Under the pieces are notes generated by a model that had not been told where the DNA came from, searched no databases, and saw only the letters and a program-made list of their open reading frames with translations. This document shows positions 1 to 11,424 of a stretch of 64,000 bases of DNA, in pieces. Location of the stretch: NCBI GenBank assembly GCA_023053685.1, contig JALIGW010000061.1:3056001-3120000 (forward strand). Direction: 5' to 3'. The first letter of the stretch is position 1. Each line of letters begins with the position of its first letter. A program made the position numbers and the translations under genes. The DNA comes from Diadophis punctatus similis (Eukaryota; Chordata; Lepidosauria; Squamata; Dipsadidae).

Positions 1-172
1 TCTTCCCCAAGATACTCACAGGTCTCAGCCAGGAACTCCACCCCCATCTTCTGTGAATTCAAACTGCAATGGAGTGAGGTTTTTTCCCCAGGATACTCAC
101 AGGTCTCAGCCAGGAACTCCACCCCCATCTTCTGTGAATTCAAACTACAATTGAGTGAGGTTTATTCCCCGA
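1..172 (+). repeat. Left-edge monomers with CATCTTCTG variant
   Basis: A partial unit tail (1-10) is followed by two complete units, at 11-91 and 92-172. Both carry CCATCTTCTG in place of CCAGCTTCTG, which removes the AluI site. The second has CAATTGAGTG and a TTTATTCCCC tail. A similar trio recurs near 6480-6720, so these units belong to the same local family as the 5.6-kb block that follows. Confidence 0.85.
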
Positions 173-334
173 GATACTCACAGGTCTCAGCCAGGAAGTC
201 CACCCCCAGCTTCTGTGAATTCAAACTACAATGGAGTAAGGTTTCTTCCCTCAGATACTCACAGGTCTCAGCCAGGATGTCCACCCCCAGCTTCTGTGAA
301 TTCAAACTACAATGGAGTGAGATTTCTTCCCCCA

Positions 335-497
335 GATACTCACAGGTCTCAGCCAGGAACTCCACGCCAAGCTTCTGTGAATTCATACTGCAATGGAGTG
401 AGGTTTTTTAACCCAGAAACTCACAGGTCTCAGCCAGGAACTCCACCCCCGGCTTCTGTGAATTCAAACTACAATGGAGTGAGGTTTTGTTCCCCCA
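335..497 (+). repeat. Diagnostic dimer: HindIII unit plus AACCC/GAAACTC unit
   Basis: The first unit (335-415) reads CCACGCCAAGCTTCTG, which creates a HindIII site, then ATTCATACTGCAATGG and the tail TTTTTTAACCC. The second (416-497, 82 bp) begins GAAACTCAC, has CCCCCGGCTTC and a TTTTGTTCCCCC tail. The two travel together through the window; later copies lie near 2060-2200, 6000-6145, 9890-10030, 13770-13930, 20400-20540, 29050-29190, 38745-38885, 48370-48505, 58560-58695, 61220-61360 and 63480-63620. They mark one fixed position in the higher-order unit. Near 53415 and 54545 the second unit type occurs without the first. Confidence 0.9.
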
Positions 498-660
498 GAT
501 AGTCACAGGTCTCAGCCAGGAACTCCACCCCCAGCTTCTGTGAATTGAAACTACAATGCAGTGAGGATGTGTTCCCCCAGATAGTCACAGGTCTCAGCCA
601 GGAACTCCACGCCCAGCTTCTGTGAATTCAAACTACAATGTAGTGAGGTTTCTTCCCCCA

Positions 661-741
661 GATACTCACAGGTCTCAGCCAGGAACTCCACCCCCAGCTT
701 CTGTGAATTCAAACTACAATGGAGTGAGGTTTGTTCCCCCA
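661..741 (+). repeat. Reference consensus monomer (81 bp)
   Basis: This copy matches the commonest base at essentially every position and is a convenient reference. It has 25 C, 16 G, 21 A and 19 T and no CpG. Landmarks by unit position are: ACTCAC at 4-9, GGTCTC (BsaI) at 11-16, a five-C run at 31-35, AGCT (AluI) at 36-39, the 8-bp palindrome TGAATTCA (containing the EcoRI site) at 44-51, GGAGTGAGG at 61-69 and the terminal pyrimidine tract at 70-80. Three of six frames are free of stops. Confidence 0.95.
664..669 (-). other. GTGAGT splice-donor-like motif on minus strand, once per unit
   Basis: The reverse complement of ACTCAC in the unit gives CCT followed by GTGAGT and ATC. This matches the intron half of the U1 donor consensus at all six positions and the exon half poorly. 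It recurs in nearly every unit, except the CTAAC class. About 31 nt upstream on the same strand is TTGAATTCACAG, a weak acceptor. This is motif-level evidence only. Confidence 0.4.
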
Positions 742-824
742 GATACTCACAGGTCTCAGCCAGGAACTCCACCCCCAGCTTCTGTGAATTCAAACTACAA
801 TGGAGTGAGGTTTTTCCCCCCAGA

Positions 825-831
825 TACTAAC
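825..831 (+). other. TACTAAC variant, perfect branch-point-like heptamer
   Basis: A subset of units reads GATACTAACAAG instead of GATACTCACAGG. This creates TACTAAC, the strict fungal-type spliceosomal branch-point heptamer. The following CCACCCCCAG supplies an AG 29 nt after the branch A (position 830 to 859). The same class recurs at roughly 1310, 2600, 6960, 10435, 16740, 26125, 29350 and later. Ordinary units have TACTCAC, which fits the looser animal branch-point pattern. No evidence of use in splicing can be drawn from sequence alone. Confidence 0.5.
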
Positions 832-3308
832 AAGTCTCACAAAGGAACTCCACCCCCAGCTTCTGTGAATTCAAACTACAATGGAGTGAGGTTTCTTCCC
901 CAAGATACTCACAGGTCTCAGCCAGGAACTCCACCCCCAGCTTCTGTGAATTCAAACTACAATGGAGTAAGGTTTCTTCCCTCAGATACTCACAGGTCTC
1001 AGCCAGGAAGTCCACCCCCAGCTTCTGTGAATTCAAACTACAATGGAGTGAGATTTCTTCCCCCAGATACTCACAGGTCTCAGCCAGGAACTCCACCCCC
1101 AGCTTCTGTGAATTCAAACTACAATGGAGTGAGGTTTTTTCCCGAGATACTCACAGGTCTCAGCCAGGAACTCCACCCCCAGCTTCTGTGAATTCAAACT
1201 ACAATGAAGTGAGGTTTTTTCCCCAGATACTCACAGGTCTCAGCCAGGAACTCCACTCCAGCTTCTGTGAATTCAAACTACAATGGAGTGAGGTTTTTCC
1301 CCCCAGATACTAACAAGTCTCAGCCAGGAGCTCCACCCGCAGCTTCTGTGAATTCAAACTACAATGGAGTGAGGTTTCTTCCCCCAGATACTCACAGGTC
1401 TCAGCCAGGAACTCCACGCCCAGCTTCTGTGAATTCAAACTACAATGTAGTGAGGTTTCTTCCCCCAGATACTCACAGGTCTCAGCCAGGAACTCCACCC
1501 CCAGCTTCTGTGAATTCAAACTACAATGGAGTGAGGTTTGTTCCCCCAGATACTCACAGGTCTCAGCCAGGAACTCCACCCCCAGCTTCTGTGAATTCAA
1601 ACTACAATGGAGTGAGGTGTTTTTCCCCAGATACTCACAGGTATCAGCCAGGAACTCCACCCCAGCTTCTGTGAATTGAAACTACAATGCAGTGTGGTTT
1701 TTTTCCCAGATACTCACAGGTCTCAGCCAGGAACTCCACCCCCAGCATCTGTGAATTCAAACTACAATGGAGTGAGGTTTTGTTCCCCCAGATACTCACA
1801 GGTCTCAGCCAAGAACTCCACCCCCAGCTTCTGTGAATTCAAACTACAATGGAGTGAGGTTTCCCCCCCCCAGATACTCACAGGTCTCAGCAAGGACCTC
1901 CACCCCCAGCTTTTGTGAATTCAAACTACAATGGAATGAGGTTTTCCCGCCGATACTCACAGGTCTCAGCCAGGAACTCCACCCCCAGCTTCTGTGAATT
2001 CAAACTACAATGGAGTGAGGTTTTTTCCCCAGATACTCACAGGTCTCAGCCAGGAACTCCACGCCAAGCTTCTGTGAATTCATACTGCAATGGAGTGAGG
2101 TTTTTTAACCCAGAAACTCACAGGTCTCAGCCAGGAACTCCACCCCCGGCTTCGGTGAATTCAAACTACAATGGAGTGAGGTTTTGTTCCCCCAGATACT
2201 CACAGGTCTCAGCCAGGAACTCCACCCCCAGCTTCTGTGAATTCAAACTACAATGAAGTGAGGTTTTTTCCCCAAATACTCACAGGTCTCAGCCAGGAAC
2301 TCCACGCCAAGCTTCTGTGAATTCATACTGCAATGGAGTGAGGTTTTTTAACCCAGAAACACACAGGTCTCAGCCAGGAACTCCACCCCCGGCTTCTGTG
2401 AATTCAAACTACAATGGAGTGAGGTTTTGTTCCCCCAGATACTCACAAGTCTCAGCCAGGAACTCCACCCCCAGCTTCTGTGAATTCAAACTACAATGGA
2501 GTGAGGTTTCTTCCCCCAGATACTCACAGGTCTCAGCCAGGAACTCCACTCCAGCTTCTGTGAATTCAAACTACAATGGAGTGAGGTTTTTTCCCCCAGA
2601 TACTAACAAGTCTCAGCCAGGAACTCCACCCGCAGCTTCTGTGAATTCAAACTACAATGGAGTGAGGTTTTTTCCCCCAGATACTCACAGGTCTCAGCCA
2701 GGAACTCCACGCCCAGCTTCTGTGAATTCAAACTACAATGTAGTGAGGTTTCTTCCCAAAGATACTCACAGGTCTCAGCCAGGAACTCCACCCCCAGCTT
2801 CTGTGAATTCAAACTACAATGGAGTGAGGTTTGTTCCCCCAGATACTCACAGGTCTCAGCCAGGAACTCCACCCCCAGCTTCTGTGAATTCAAACTACAA
2901 TGGAGTGAGGTTTTTCCCCCCAGAAACTCACAGGTATCAGCCAGGAACTCCACCCCAGCTTCTGTGAATTGAAACTACAATGCAGTGAGTTTTTTTTCCC
3001 AGATACTCACAGGTCTCAGCCAGGAACTCCACCCCCAGCATCTGTGAATTCAAACTACAATGGAGTGAGGTTTTGTTCCCCCAGATACTCACAGGTCTCA
3101 GCCAAGAACTCCACCCCCAGCTTCTGTGAATTCAAACTACAATGGAGTGAGGTTTCCCCCCCCCCAGATACTCACAGGTCTCAGCAAGGACCTCCACCCC
3201 CAGCTTTTGTGAATTCAAACTACAATGGAGTGAGGTTTTCCCGCCGATACTCACAGGTCTCAGCCAGGAACTCCACCCCCAGCTTCTGTGAATTCAAACT
3301 ACAATGGA

Positions 3309-3324
3309 GGGAGGTTCCCCTCCC
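3309..3324. repeat. Hairpin unit: GGGAGG-TTCC-CCTCCC
   Basis: In one unit class GGAGTGAGG has become GGAGGGAGG and the tail is TTCCCCTCCC. This yields a perfect 6-bp inverted repeat with a 4-nt loop, followed by CGATACTC. Other exact copies are at 5001-5016, 5485-5500, 11141-11156, 12273-12288, 14943-14958, 17449-17464 and 18176-18191, with more near 19230, 21413, 23919 and 24970. From about 27.2 kb onward the equivalent unit has an uninterrupted C run and lacks the T, so the hairpin is absent there. Confidence 0.85.
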
Positions 3325-5744
3325 GATACTCACAGGTCTCAGCCAGGAACTCCACTCCCAGCTTCTGTGAAATCAAACTACAATGGAGTGAGGTTTTTTT
3401 CCCAGATACTCACAGGTCTTAGCCAGGAACTCCACCCCCAGCTTCTGTGAATTCAAACTAAAATGGATTGAGGTTTTTCTCCCAGATACTCACAGGTCTC
3501 AGCCAGGAACACCACCCCCAGCTTCTGTGAATTCAAACTGCAATGGAGTGAGGTTTTTTCCCCCAGATACTAACAGGTCTCACCCAAGAACTCCACCCCC
3601 AGCTTCTGTGAATTCAAACTACAATGGATTGAGGTTTTTTTCCGAGATACTCACAGGTCTCAGCCAGGAACTCCACCCCAAGCATCTGTGAATTCAAACT
3701 ACAATGGAGTGAAGTGTTTCCCCCGAGATACTCACAGGTATCAGCCAGGAACTCCACCCCAGCTTCTGTGAATTGAAACTACAATGCAGTGAGGTTTCTT
3801 CCCCCAGATACTCACAGGTCTCAGCCAGGAACTCCACCCCCAGCTTCTGTGAATTCAAACTACAATGGAGTGAGGTTTGTTCCCCCAGATACTCACAGGT
3901 CTCAGCCAGGAACTCCACCCCAGCTTCTGTGAATTGAAACTACAATGCAGTGAGGTTTTTTTCGCAGATACTCACAGGTCTCAGCCAGGAACTCCACCCG
4001 CAGCATCTGTGAATTCAAACTACAATGGAGTGAGGTTTTGTTCCCCCAGATACTCACAGGTCTCAGCCAAGAACTCCACCCCCAGCTTCTGTGAATTCAA
4101 ACTACAATGGAGTGAGGTTTCCCCCCCCAGATACTCACAGGTCTCAGCAAGGACCTCCACCCCCAGCTTTTGTGAATTCAAACTACAATGGAGTGAGGTT
4201 TTCCCGCCGATACTCACAGGTCTCAGCCAGGAACTCCACCCCCAGCTTCTGTGAATTCAAACTACAATGGAGTGAGGTTTTTTCCCCAGATACTCACAGG
4301 TCTCAGCCAGGAACTCCACGCCAAGGTTCTGTGAATTCATACTGCAATGGAGTGAGGTTTTTTAACCCAGAAACTCACAGGTCTCAGCCAGGAACTCCAC
4401 CCCCGGCTTCTGTGAATTCAAACTACAATGGAGTGAGGTTTTGTTCCCCCAGATACTCACAAGTCTCAGCCAGGAACTCCACCCCCAGCTTCTGTGAATT
4501 CAAACTACAATGGAGTGAGGTTTCTTCCCCCAGATACTCACAGGTCTCAGCCAGGAACTCCACCCCCAGCTTCTGTGAATTCAAACTACAATGGAGTGAG
4601 GTTTTTCCCCCCAGAAACTCACAGGTATCAGCCAGGAACTCCACCCCAGCTTCTGTGAATTGAAACTACAATGCAGTGAGTTTTTTTTCCCAGATACTCA
4701 CAGGTCTCAGCCAGGAACTCCACCCCCAGCATCTGTGAATTCAAACTACAATGGAGTGAGGTTTTGTTCCCCCAGATACTCACAGGTCTCAGCCAAGAAC
4801 TCCACCCCCAGCTTCTGTGAATTCAAACTACAATGGAGTGAGGTTTCCCCCCCCCCCAGATACTCACAGGTCTCAGCAAGGACCTCCACCCCCAGCTTTT
4901 GTGAATTCAAACTACAATGGAGTGAGGTTTTCCCGCCGATACTCACAGGTCTCAGCCAGGAACTCCACCCCCAGCTTCTGTGAATTCAAACTACAATGGA
5001 GGGAGGTTCCCCTCCCGATACTCACAGGTCTCAGCCAGGAACTCCACCCCCAGTTTCTGTGAATTCAAACTACAATGGAGTGAGGTTTTTCCCCCCAGAA
5101 ACTCACAGGTATCAGCCAGGAACTCCACCCCAGCTTCTGTGAATTGAAACTACAATGCAGTGAGTTTTTTTTCCCAGATACTCACAGGTCTCAGCCAGGA
5201 ACTCCACCCCCAGCATCTGTGAATTCAAACTACAATGGAGTGAGGTTTTGTTCCCCCAGATACTCACAGGTCTCAGCCAAGAACTCCACCCCAGCTTCTG
5301 TGAATTCAAACTACAATGGAGTGAGGTTTTCCCCCCCCCCCAGATACTCACAGGTCTCAGCAAGGACCTCCACCCCCAGCTTTTGTGAATTCAAACTACA
5401 ATGGAGTGAGGTTTTCCCGCCGATACTCACAGGTCTCAGCCAGGAACTCCACCCCCAGCTTCTGTGAATTCAAACTACAATGGAGGGAGGTTCCCCTCCC
5501 GATACTCACAGGTCTCAGCCAGGAACTCCACTCCCAGCTTCTGTGAAATCAAACTACAATGGAGTGAGGTTTTTTTCCCAAATACTCACAGGTCTTAGCC
5601 AGGAACTCCACCCCCAGCTTCTGTGAATTGAAACTACAATGCAGTGAGGTTTTGTTCCCCCAGATACTCACGGGTCTCAGCCAGGAACTCCACCCCCAGC
5701 TTCTGTGAATTCAAACTACAATGGATTGAGGTTTTGTTCCCCCA

Positions 5745-8700
5745 GATACTCACAGGTCTCAGCCAGGAAGTCCACCCCCAGCTTCTGTGAATTCAAACTA
5801 CAATGGAGTAAGGTTTCTTCCCTCAGATACTCACAGGTCTCAGCCAGGATGTCCACCCCCAGCTTCTGTGAATTCAAACTACAATGGAGTGAGATTTCTT
5901 CCCCCAGATACTCACAGGTCTCAGCCAGGAACTCCACCCCCAGATTCTGTGAATTCAAACTACAATGGAGTGAGGTTTTTTCCCCAGATACTCACAGGTC
6001 TCAGCCAGGAACTCCACGCCAAGCTTCTGTGAATTCATACTGCAATGGAGTGAGGTTTTTTAACCCAGAAACTCACAGGTCTCAGCCAGGAACTCCACCC
6101 CCGGCTTCTGTGAATTCAAACTACAATGGAGTGAGGTTTTGTTCCCCCAGATAGTCACAGGTCTCAGCCAGGAACTCCACCCCCAGCTTCTGTGAATTGA
6201 AACTACAATGCAGTGAGGATGTGTTCCCCCAGATAGTCACAGGTCTCAGCCAGGAACTCCACCCCCAGCTTCTGTGAATTGAAACTACAATGCAGTGAGG
6301 TTTCACACCCCAGATACTCACAAGTCTAAGCCAGGAACTCCACCCCCAGCTTCTGTGAATTCAAACTACAATGGAGTGAGGTTTTTCCCCCCAGATACTA
6401 ACAAGTCTCACAAAGGAACTCCACCCCCAGCTTCTGTGAATTCAAACTACAATGGAGTGAGGTTTCTTCCCCAAGATACTCAAAGGTCTCAGCCAGGAAC
6501 TCCACCCCCATCTTCTGTGAATTCAAACTACAATTGAGTGAGGTTTATTCCCCCAGATACTCACAGGTCTCAGCCAGGAAGTCCACCCCCAGCTTCTGTG
6601 AATTCAAACTACAATGGAGTAAGGTTTCTTCCCTCAGATACTCACAGGTCTCAGCCAGGATGTCCACCCCCAGCTTCTGTGAATTCAAACTACAATTGAG
6701 TTAGATTTCTTCCCCCAGATACTCACAGGTCTCAGCCAGGAACTCCACCCCCAGCTTCTGTGAATTCAAACTACAATGGAGTGAGGTTTTTTCCCGAGAT
6801 ACTCACAGGTCTCAGCCAGGAACTCCACCCCCAGCTTCTGTGAATTCAAACTACAATGAAGTGAGGTTTTTTCCCCAGATACTCACAGGTCTCAGCCAGG
6901 AACTCCACTCCAGCTTCTCTGAATTCAAACTACAATGGAGTGAGGTTTTTCCCCCCAAATACTAACAAGTCTCAGCCAGGAACTCCACCCGCAGCTTCTG
7001 TGAATTCAAACTACAATGGAGTGAGGTTTCTTCCCCCAGATACTCACAGGTCTCAGCCAGGAACTCCACGCCCAGCTTCTGTGAATTCAAACTACAATGT
7101 AGTGAGGTTTCTTCCCCCAGATACTCACAGGTCTCAGCCAGGAACTCCACCCCCAGCTTCTGTGAATTCAAACTACAATGGAGTGAGGTTTGTTCCCCCA
7201 GATACTCACAGGTCTCAGCCAGGAACTCCACCCCCAGCTTCTGTGAATTCAAACTACAATGGAGTGAGGTTTTTTTCCCCAGATACTCACAGGTATCAGC
7301 CAGGAACTCCACCCCAGCTTCTGTGAATTGAAACTACAATGCAGTGTGGTTTTTTTCCCAGATACTCACAGGTCTCAGCCAGGAACTCCACCCCCAGCAT
7401 CTGTGAATTCAAACTACAATGGAGTGAGGTTTTGTTCCCCCAGATACTCACAGGTCTCAGCCAAGAACTCCACCCCCAGCTTCTGTGAATTCAAACTACA
7501 ATGGAGTGAGGTTTCCCCCCCCCCCAGATACTCACAGGTCTCAGCAAGGACCTCCACCCCCAGCTTTTGTGAATTCAAACTACAATGGAATGAGGTTTTC
7601 CCGCCGATACTCACAGGTCTCAGCCAGGAACTCCACCCCCAGCTTCTGTGAATTCAAACTACAATGGAGTGAGGTTTTTTCCCCAGATACTCACAGGTCT
7701 CAGCCAGGAACTCCACGCCAAGCTTCTGTGAATTCATACTGCAATGGAGTGAGGTTTTTTAACCCAGAAACTCACAGGTCTCAGCCAGGAACTCCACCCC
7801 CGGCTTCGGTGAATTCAAACTACAATGGAGTGAGGTTTTGTTCCCCCAGATACTCACAGGTCTCAGCCAGGAACTCCACCCCCAGCTTCTGTGAATTCAA
7901 ACTACAATGAAGTGAGGTTTTTTCCCCAAATACTCACAGGTCTCAGCCAGGAACTCCACGCCAAGCTTCTGTGAATTCATACTGCAATGGAGTGAGGTTT
8001 TTTAACCCAGAAACACACAGGTCTCAGCCAGGAACTCCACCCCCGGCTTCTGTGAATTCAAACTACAATGGAGTGAGGTTTTGTTCCCCCAGATACTCAC
8101 AAGTCTCAGCCAGGAACTCCACCCCCAGCTTCTGTGAATTCAAACTACAATGGAGTGAGGTTTCTTCCCCCAGATACTCACAGGTCTCAGCCAGGAACTC
8201 CACTCCAGCTTCTGTGAATTCAAACTACAATGGAGTGAGGTATTTTCCCCCAGATACTAACAAGTCTCAGCCAGGAACTCCACCCGCAGCTTCTGTGAAT
8301 TCAAACTACAATGGAGTGAGGTTTTTTCCCCCAGATACTCACAGGTCTCAGCCAGGAACTCCACGCCCAGCTTCTGTGAATTCAAACTACAATGTAGTGA
8401 GGTTTCTTCCCAAAGATACTCACAGGTCTCAGCCAGGAACTCCACCCCCAGCTTCTGTGAATTCAAACTACAATGGAGTGAGGTTTGTTCCCCCAGATAC
8501 TCACAGGTCTCAGCCAGGAACTCCACCCCCAGCTTCTGTGAATTCAAACTACAATGGAGTGAGGTTTTTCCCCCCAGAAACTCACAGGTATCAGCCAGGA
8601 ACTCCACCCCAGCTTCTGTGAATTGAAACTACAATGCAGTGAGTTTTTTTCCCAGATACTCACAGGTCTCAGCCAGGAACTCCACCCCCAGCATCTGTGA

Positions 8701-11424
8701 ATTCAAACTACAATGGAGTGAGGTTTTGTTCCCCCAGATACTCACAGGTCTCAGCCAAGAACTCCACCCCCAGCTTCTGTGAATTCAAACTACAATGGAG
8801 TGAGGTTCCCCCCCCCCCAGATACTCACAGGTCTCAGCAAGGACCTCCACCCCCAGCTTTTGTGAATTCAAACTACAATGGAGTGAGGTTTTCCCGCCGA
8901 TACTCACAGGTCTCAGCCAGGAACTCCACCCCCAGCTTCTGTGAATTCAAACTACAATGGAGTGAGGTTTTTTTCCCAGATACTCACAGGTCTTAGCCAG
9001 GAACTCCACCCCCAGCTTCTGTGAATTCAAACTAAAATGGATTGAGGTTTTTCTCCCAGATACTCACAGGTCTCAGCCAGGAACACCACCCCCAGCTTCT
9101 GTGAATTCAAACTGCAATGGAGTGAGGTTTTTTCCCCCAGATACTAACAGGTCTCACCCAAGAACTCCACCCCCAGCTTCTGTGAATTCAAACTACAATG
9201 GATTGAGGTTTTTTTCCGAGATACTCACAGGTCTCAGCCAGGAACTCCACCCCCAGCATCTGTGAATTCAAACTACAATGGAGTGAAGTGTTTCCCCCGA
9301 GATACTCACAGGTATCAGCCAGGAACTCCACCCCAGCTTCTGTGAATTGAAACTACAATGCAGTGAGGTTTCTTCCCCCAGATACTCACAGGTCTCAGCC
9401 AGGAACTCCACCCCCAGCTTCTGTGAATTCAAACTACAATGGAGTGAGGTTTGTTCCCCCAGATACTCACAGGTCTCAGCCAGGAACTCCACCCCAGCTT
9501 CTGTGAATTGAAACTACAATGCAGTGAGGTTTTTTTCGCAGATACTCACAGGTCTCAGCCAGGAACTCCACCCGCAGCATCTGTGAATTCAAACTACAAT
9601 GGAGTGAGGTTTTGTTCCCCCAGATACTCACAGGTCTCAGCCAAGAACTCCACCCCCAGCTTCTGTGAATTCAAACTACAATGGAGTGAGGTTCCCCCCC
9701 CCCCAGATACTCACAGGTCTCAGCAAGGACCTCCACCCCCAGCTTTTGTGAATTCAAACTACAATGGAGTGAGGTTTTCCCGCCGATACTCACAGGTCTC
9801 AGCCAGGAACTCCACCCCCAGCTTCTGTGAATTCAAACTACAATGGAGTGAGGTTTTTTCCCCAGATACTCACAGGTCTCAGCCAGGAACTCCACGCCAA
9901 GCTTCTGTGAATTCATACTGCAATGGAGTGAGGTTTTTTAACCCAGAAACTCACAGGTCTCAGCCAGGAACTCCACCCCCGGCTTCTGTGAATTCAAACT
10001 ACAATGGATTGAGGTTTTGTTCCCCCAGATACTCACAGGTCTCAGCCAGGAACTCCACCCCCAGCTTCTGTGAATTCAAACTACAATGAAGTGAGGTTTT
10101 TTCCCCAGATACTCACAGGTCTCAGCCAGGAACTCCACGCCAAGCTTCTGTGAATTCATACTGCAATGGAGTGAGGTTTTTTAACCCAGAAACTCACAGG
10201 TCTCAGCCAGGAACTCCACCCCCGGCTTCTGTGAATTCAAACTACAATGGAGTGAGGTTTTGTTCCCCCAGATACTCACAAGTCTCAGCCAGGAACTCCA
10301 CCCCCAGCTTCTGTGAATTCAAACTACAATGGAGTGAGGTTTCTTCCCCCAGATACTCACAGGTCTCAGCCAGGAACTCCACTCCAGCTTCTGTGAATTC
10401 AAACTACAATGGAGTGAGGTTTTTTCCCCCAGATACTAACAAGTCTCAGCCAGGAACTCCACCCGCAGCTTCTGTGAATTCAAACTACAATGGAGTGAGG
10501 TTTTTTCCCCCAGATACTCACAGGTCTCAGCCAGGAACTCCACGCCCAGCTTCTGTGAATTCAAACTACAATGTAGTGAGGTTTCTTCTCCCAGATACTC
10601 ACAGGTCTCAGCCAGGAACTCCACCCCCAGCTTCTGTGAATTCAAACTACAATGGAGTGAGGTTTGTTCCCCCAGATACTCACAGGTCTCAGCCAGGAAC
10701 TCCACCCCCAGCTTCTGTGAATTCAAACTACAATGGAGTGAGGTTTTTCCCCCCAGAAACTCACAGGTATCAGCCAGGAACTCCACCCCAGCTTCTGTGA
10801 ATTGAAACTACAATGCACTGAGTTTTTTTCCCCAGATACTCACAGGTCTCAGCCAGGAACTCCACCCCCAGCATCTGTGAATTCAAACTACAATGGAGTG
10901 AGGTTTTGTTCCCCCAGATACTCACAGGTCTCAGCCAAGAACTCCACCCCAGCTTCTGTGAATTCAAACTACAATGGAGTGAGGTTTCCCCCCCCCCAGA
11001 TACTCACAGGTCTCAGCAAGGACCTCCACCCCCAGCTTTTGTGAATTCAAACTACAATGGAGTGAGGTTTTCCCCCCGATACTCACAGGTCTCAGCCAGG
11101 AACTCCACCCCCAGCTTCTGTGAATTCAAACTACAATGGAGGGAGGTTCCCCTCCCGATACTCACAGGTCTCAGCCAGGAACTCCACTCCCAGCTTCTGT
11201 GAAATCAAACTACAATGGAGTGAGGTTTTTTTCCCAAATACTCACAGGTCTTAGCCAGGAACTCCACCCCCAGCTTCTGTGAATTGAAACTACAATGCAG
11301 TGAGGTTTTGTTCCCCCAGATACTCACGGGTCTCAGCCAGGAACTCCACCCCCAGCTTCTGTGAATTCAAACTACAATGGATTGAGGTTTTGTTCCCCCA
11401 GATACTCACAGGTCTCAGCCAGGA
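5745..11424 (+). repeat. Higher-order block A, copy 2 (~5.7 kb, ~70 units)
   Basis: This is the tandem partner of 173-5744. Homology runs to about 11424, where this copy reads GGAACTCCACTCCC and copy 1 (5768) reads GGAAGTCC, which is the re-entry into the block. Near 10007-10260 this copy has about three extra units, a second CAATGAAG / CGCCAAGCTT / TTTAACCC set. Near 6540-6720 it carries a second, more diverged version of the GGAAGTCC-GAGTAAGG-GGATGTCC trio, so short duplications have occurred inside the larger one. Confidence 0.85.

Larger units (their letters stand above)
173..5744 (+). repeat. Higher-order block A, copy 1 (~5.6 kb, ~69 units)
   Basis: Variant order here is repeated at 5745-11424. 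Shared landmarks are GGAAGTCC, then GAGTAAGG, GGATGTCC and GAGATTTC at the start; paired GATAGTCAC units; the CGCCAAGCTT / TTTAACCC pair; poly-C units followed by GCAAGGACCTCC; and the CTCCCGATAC hairpin unit near the end. The offset drifts between 5571 and 5658 bp because single units have been gained or lost: copy 2 has an extra unit near 5907 and lacks one near 8957. GATAGTCAC and GAGTAAGG are seen only in the first ~6.7 kb of the window. Confidence 0.85.

Noticed and set aside
661..741. Centromere protein B box or telomere-type repeat
   Set aside because: No match to the CENP-B box core (TTCG...CGGG) and no TTAGGG-like tandem hexamers are present in the consensus or variants.
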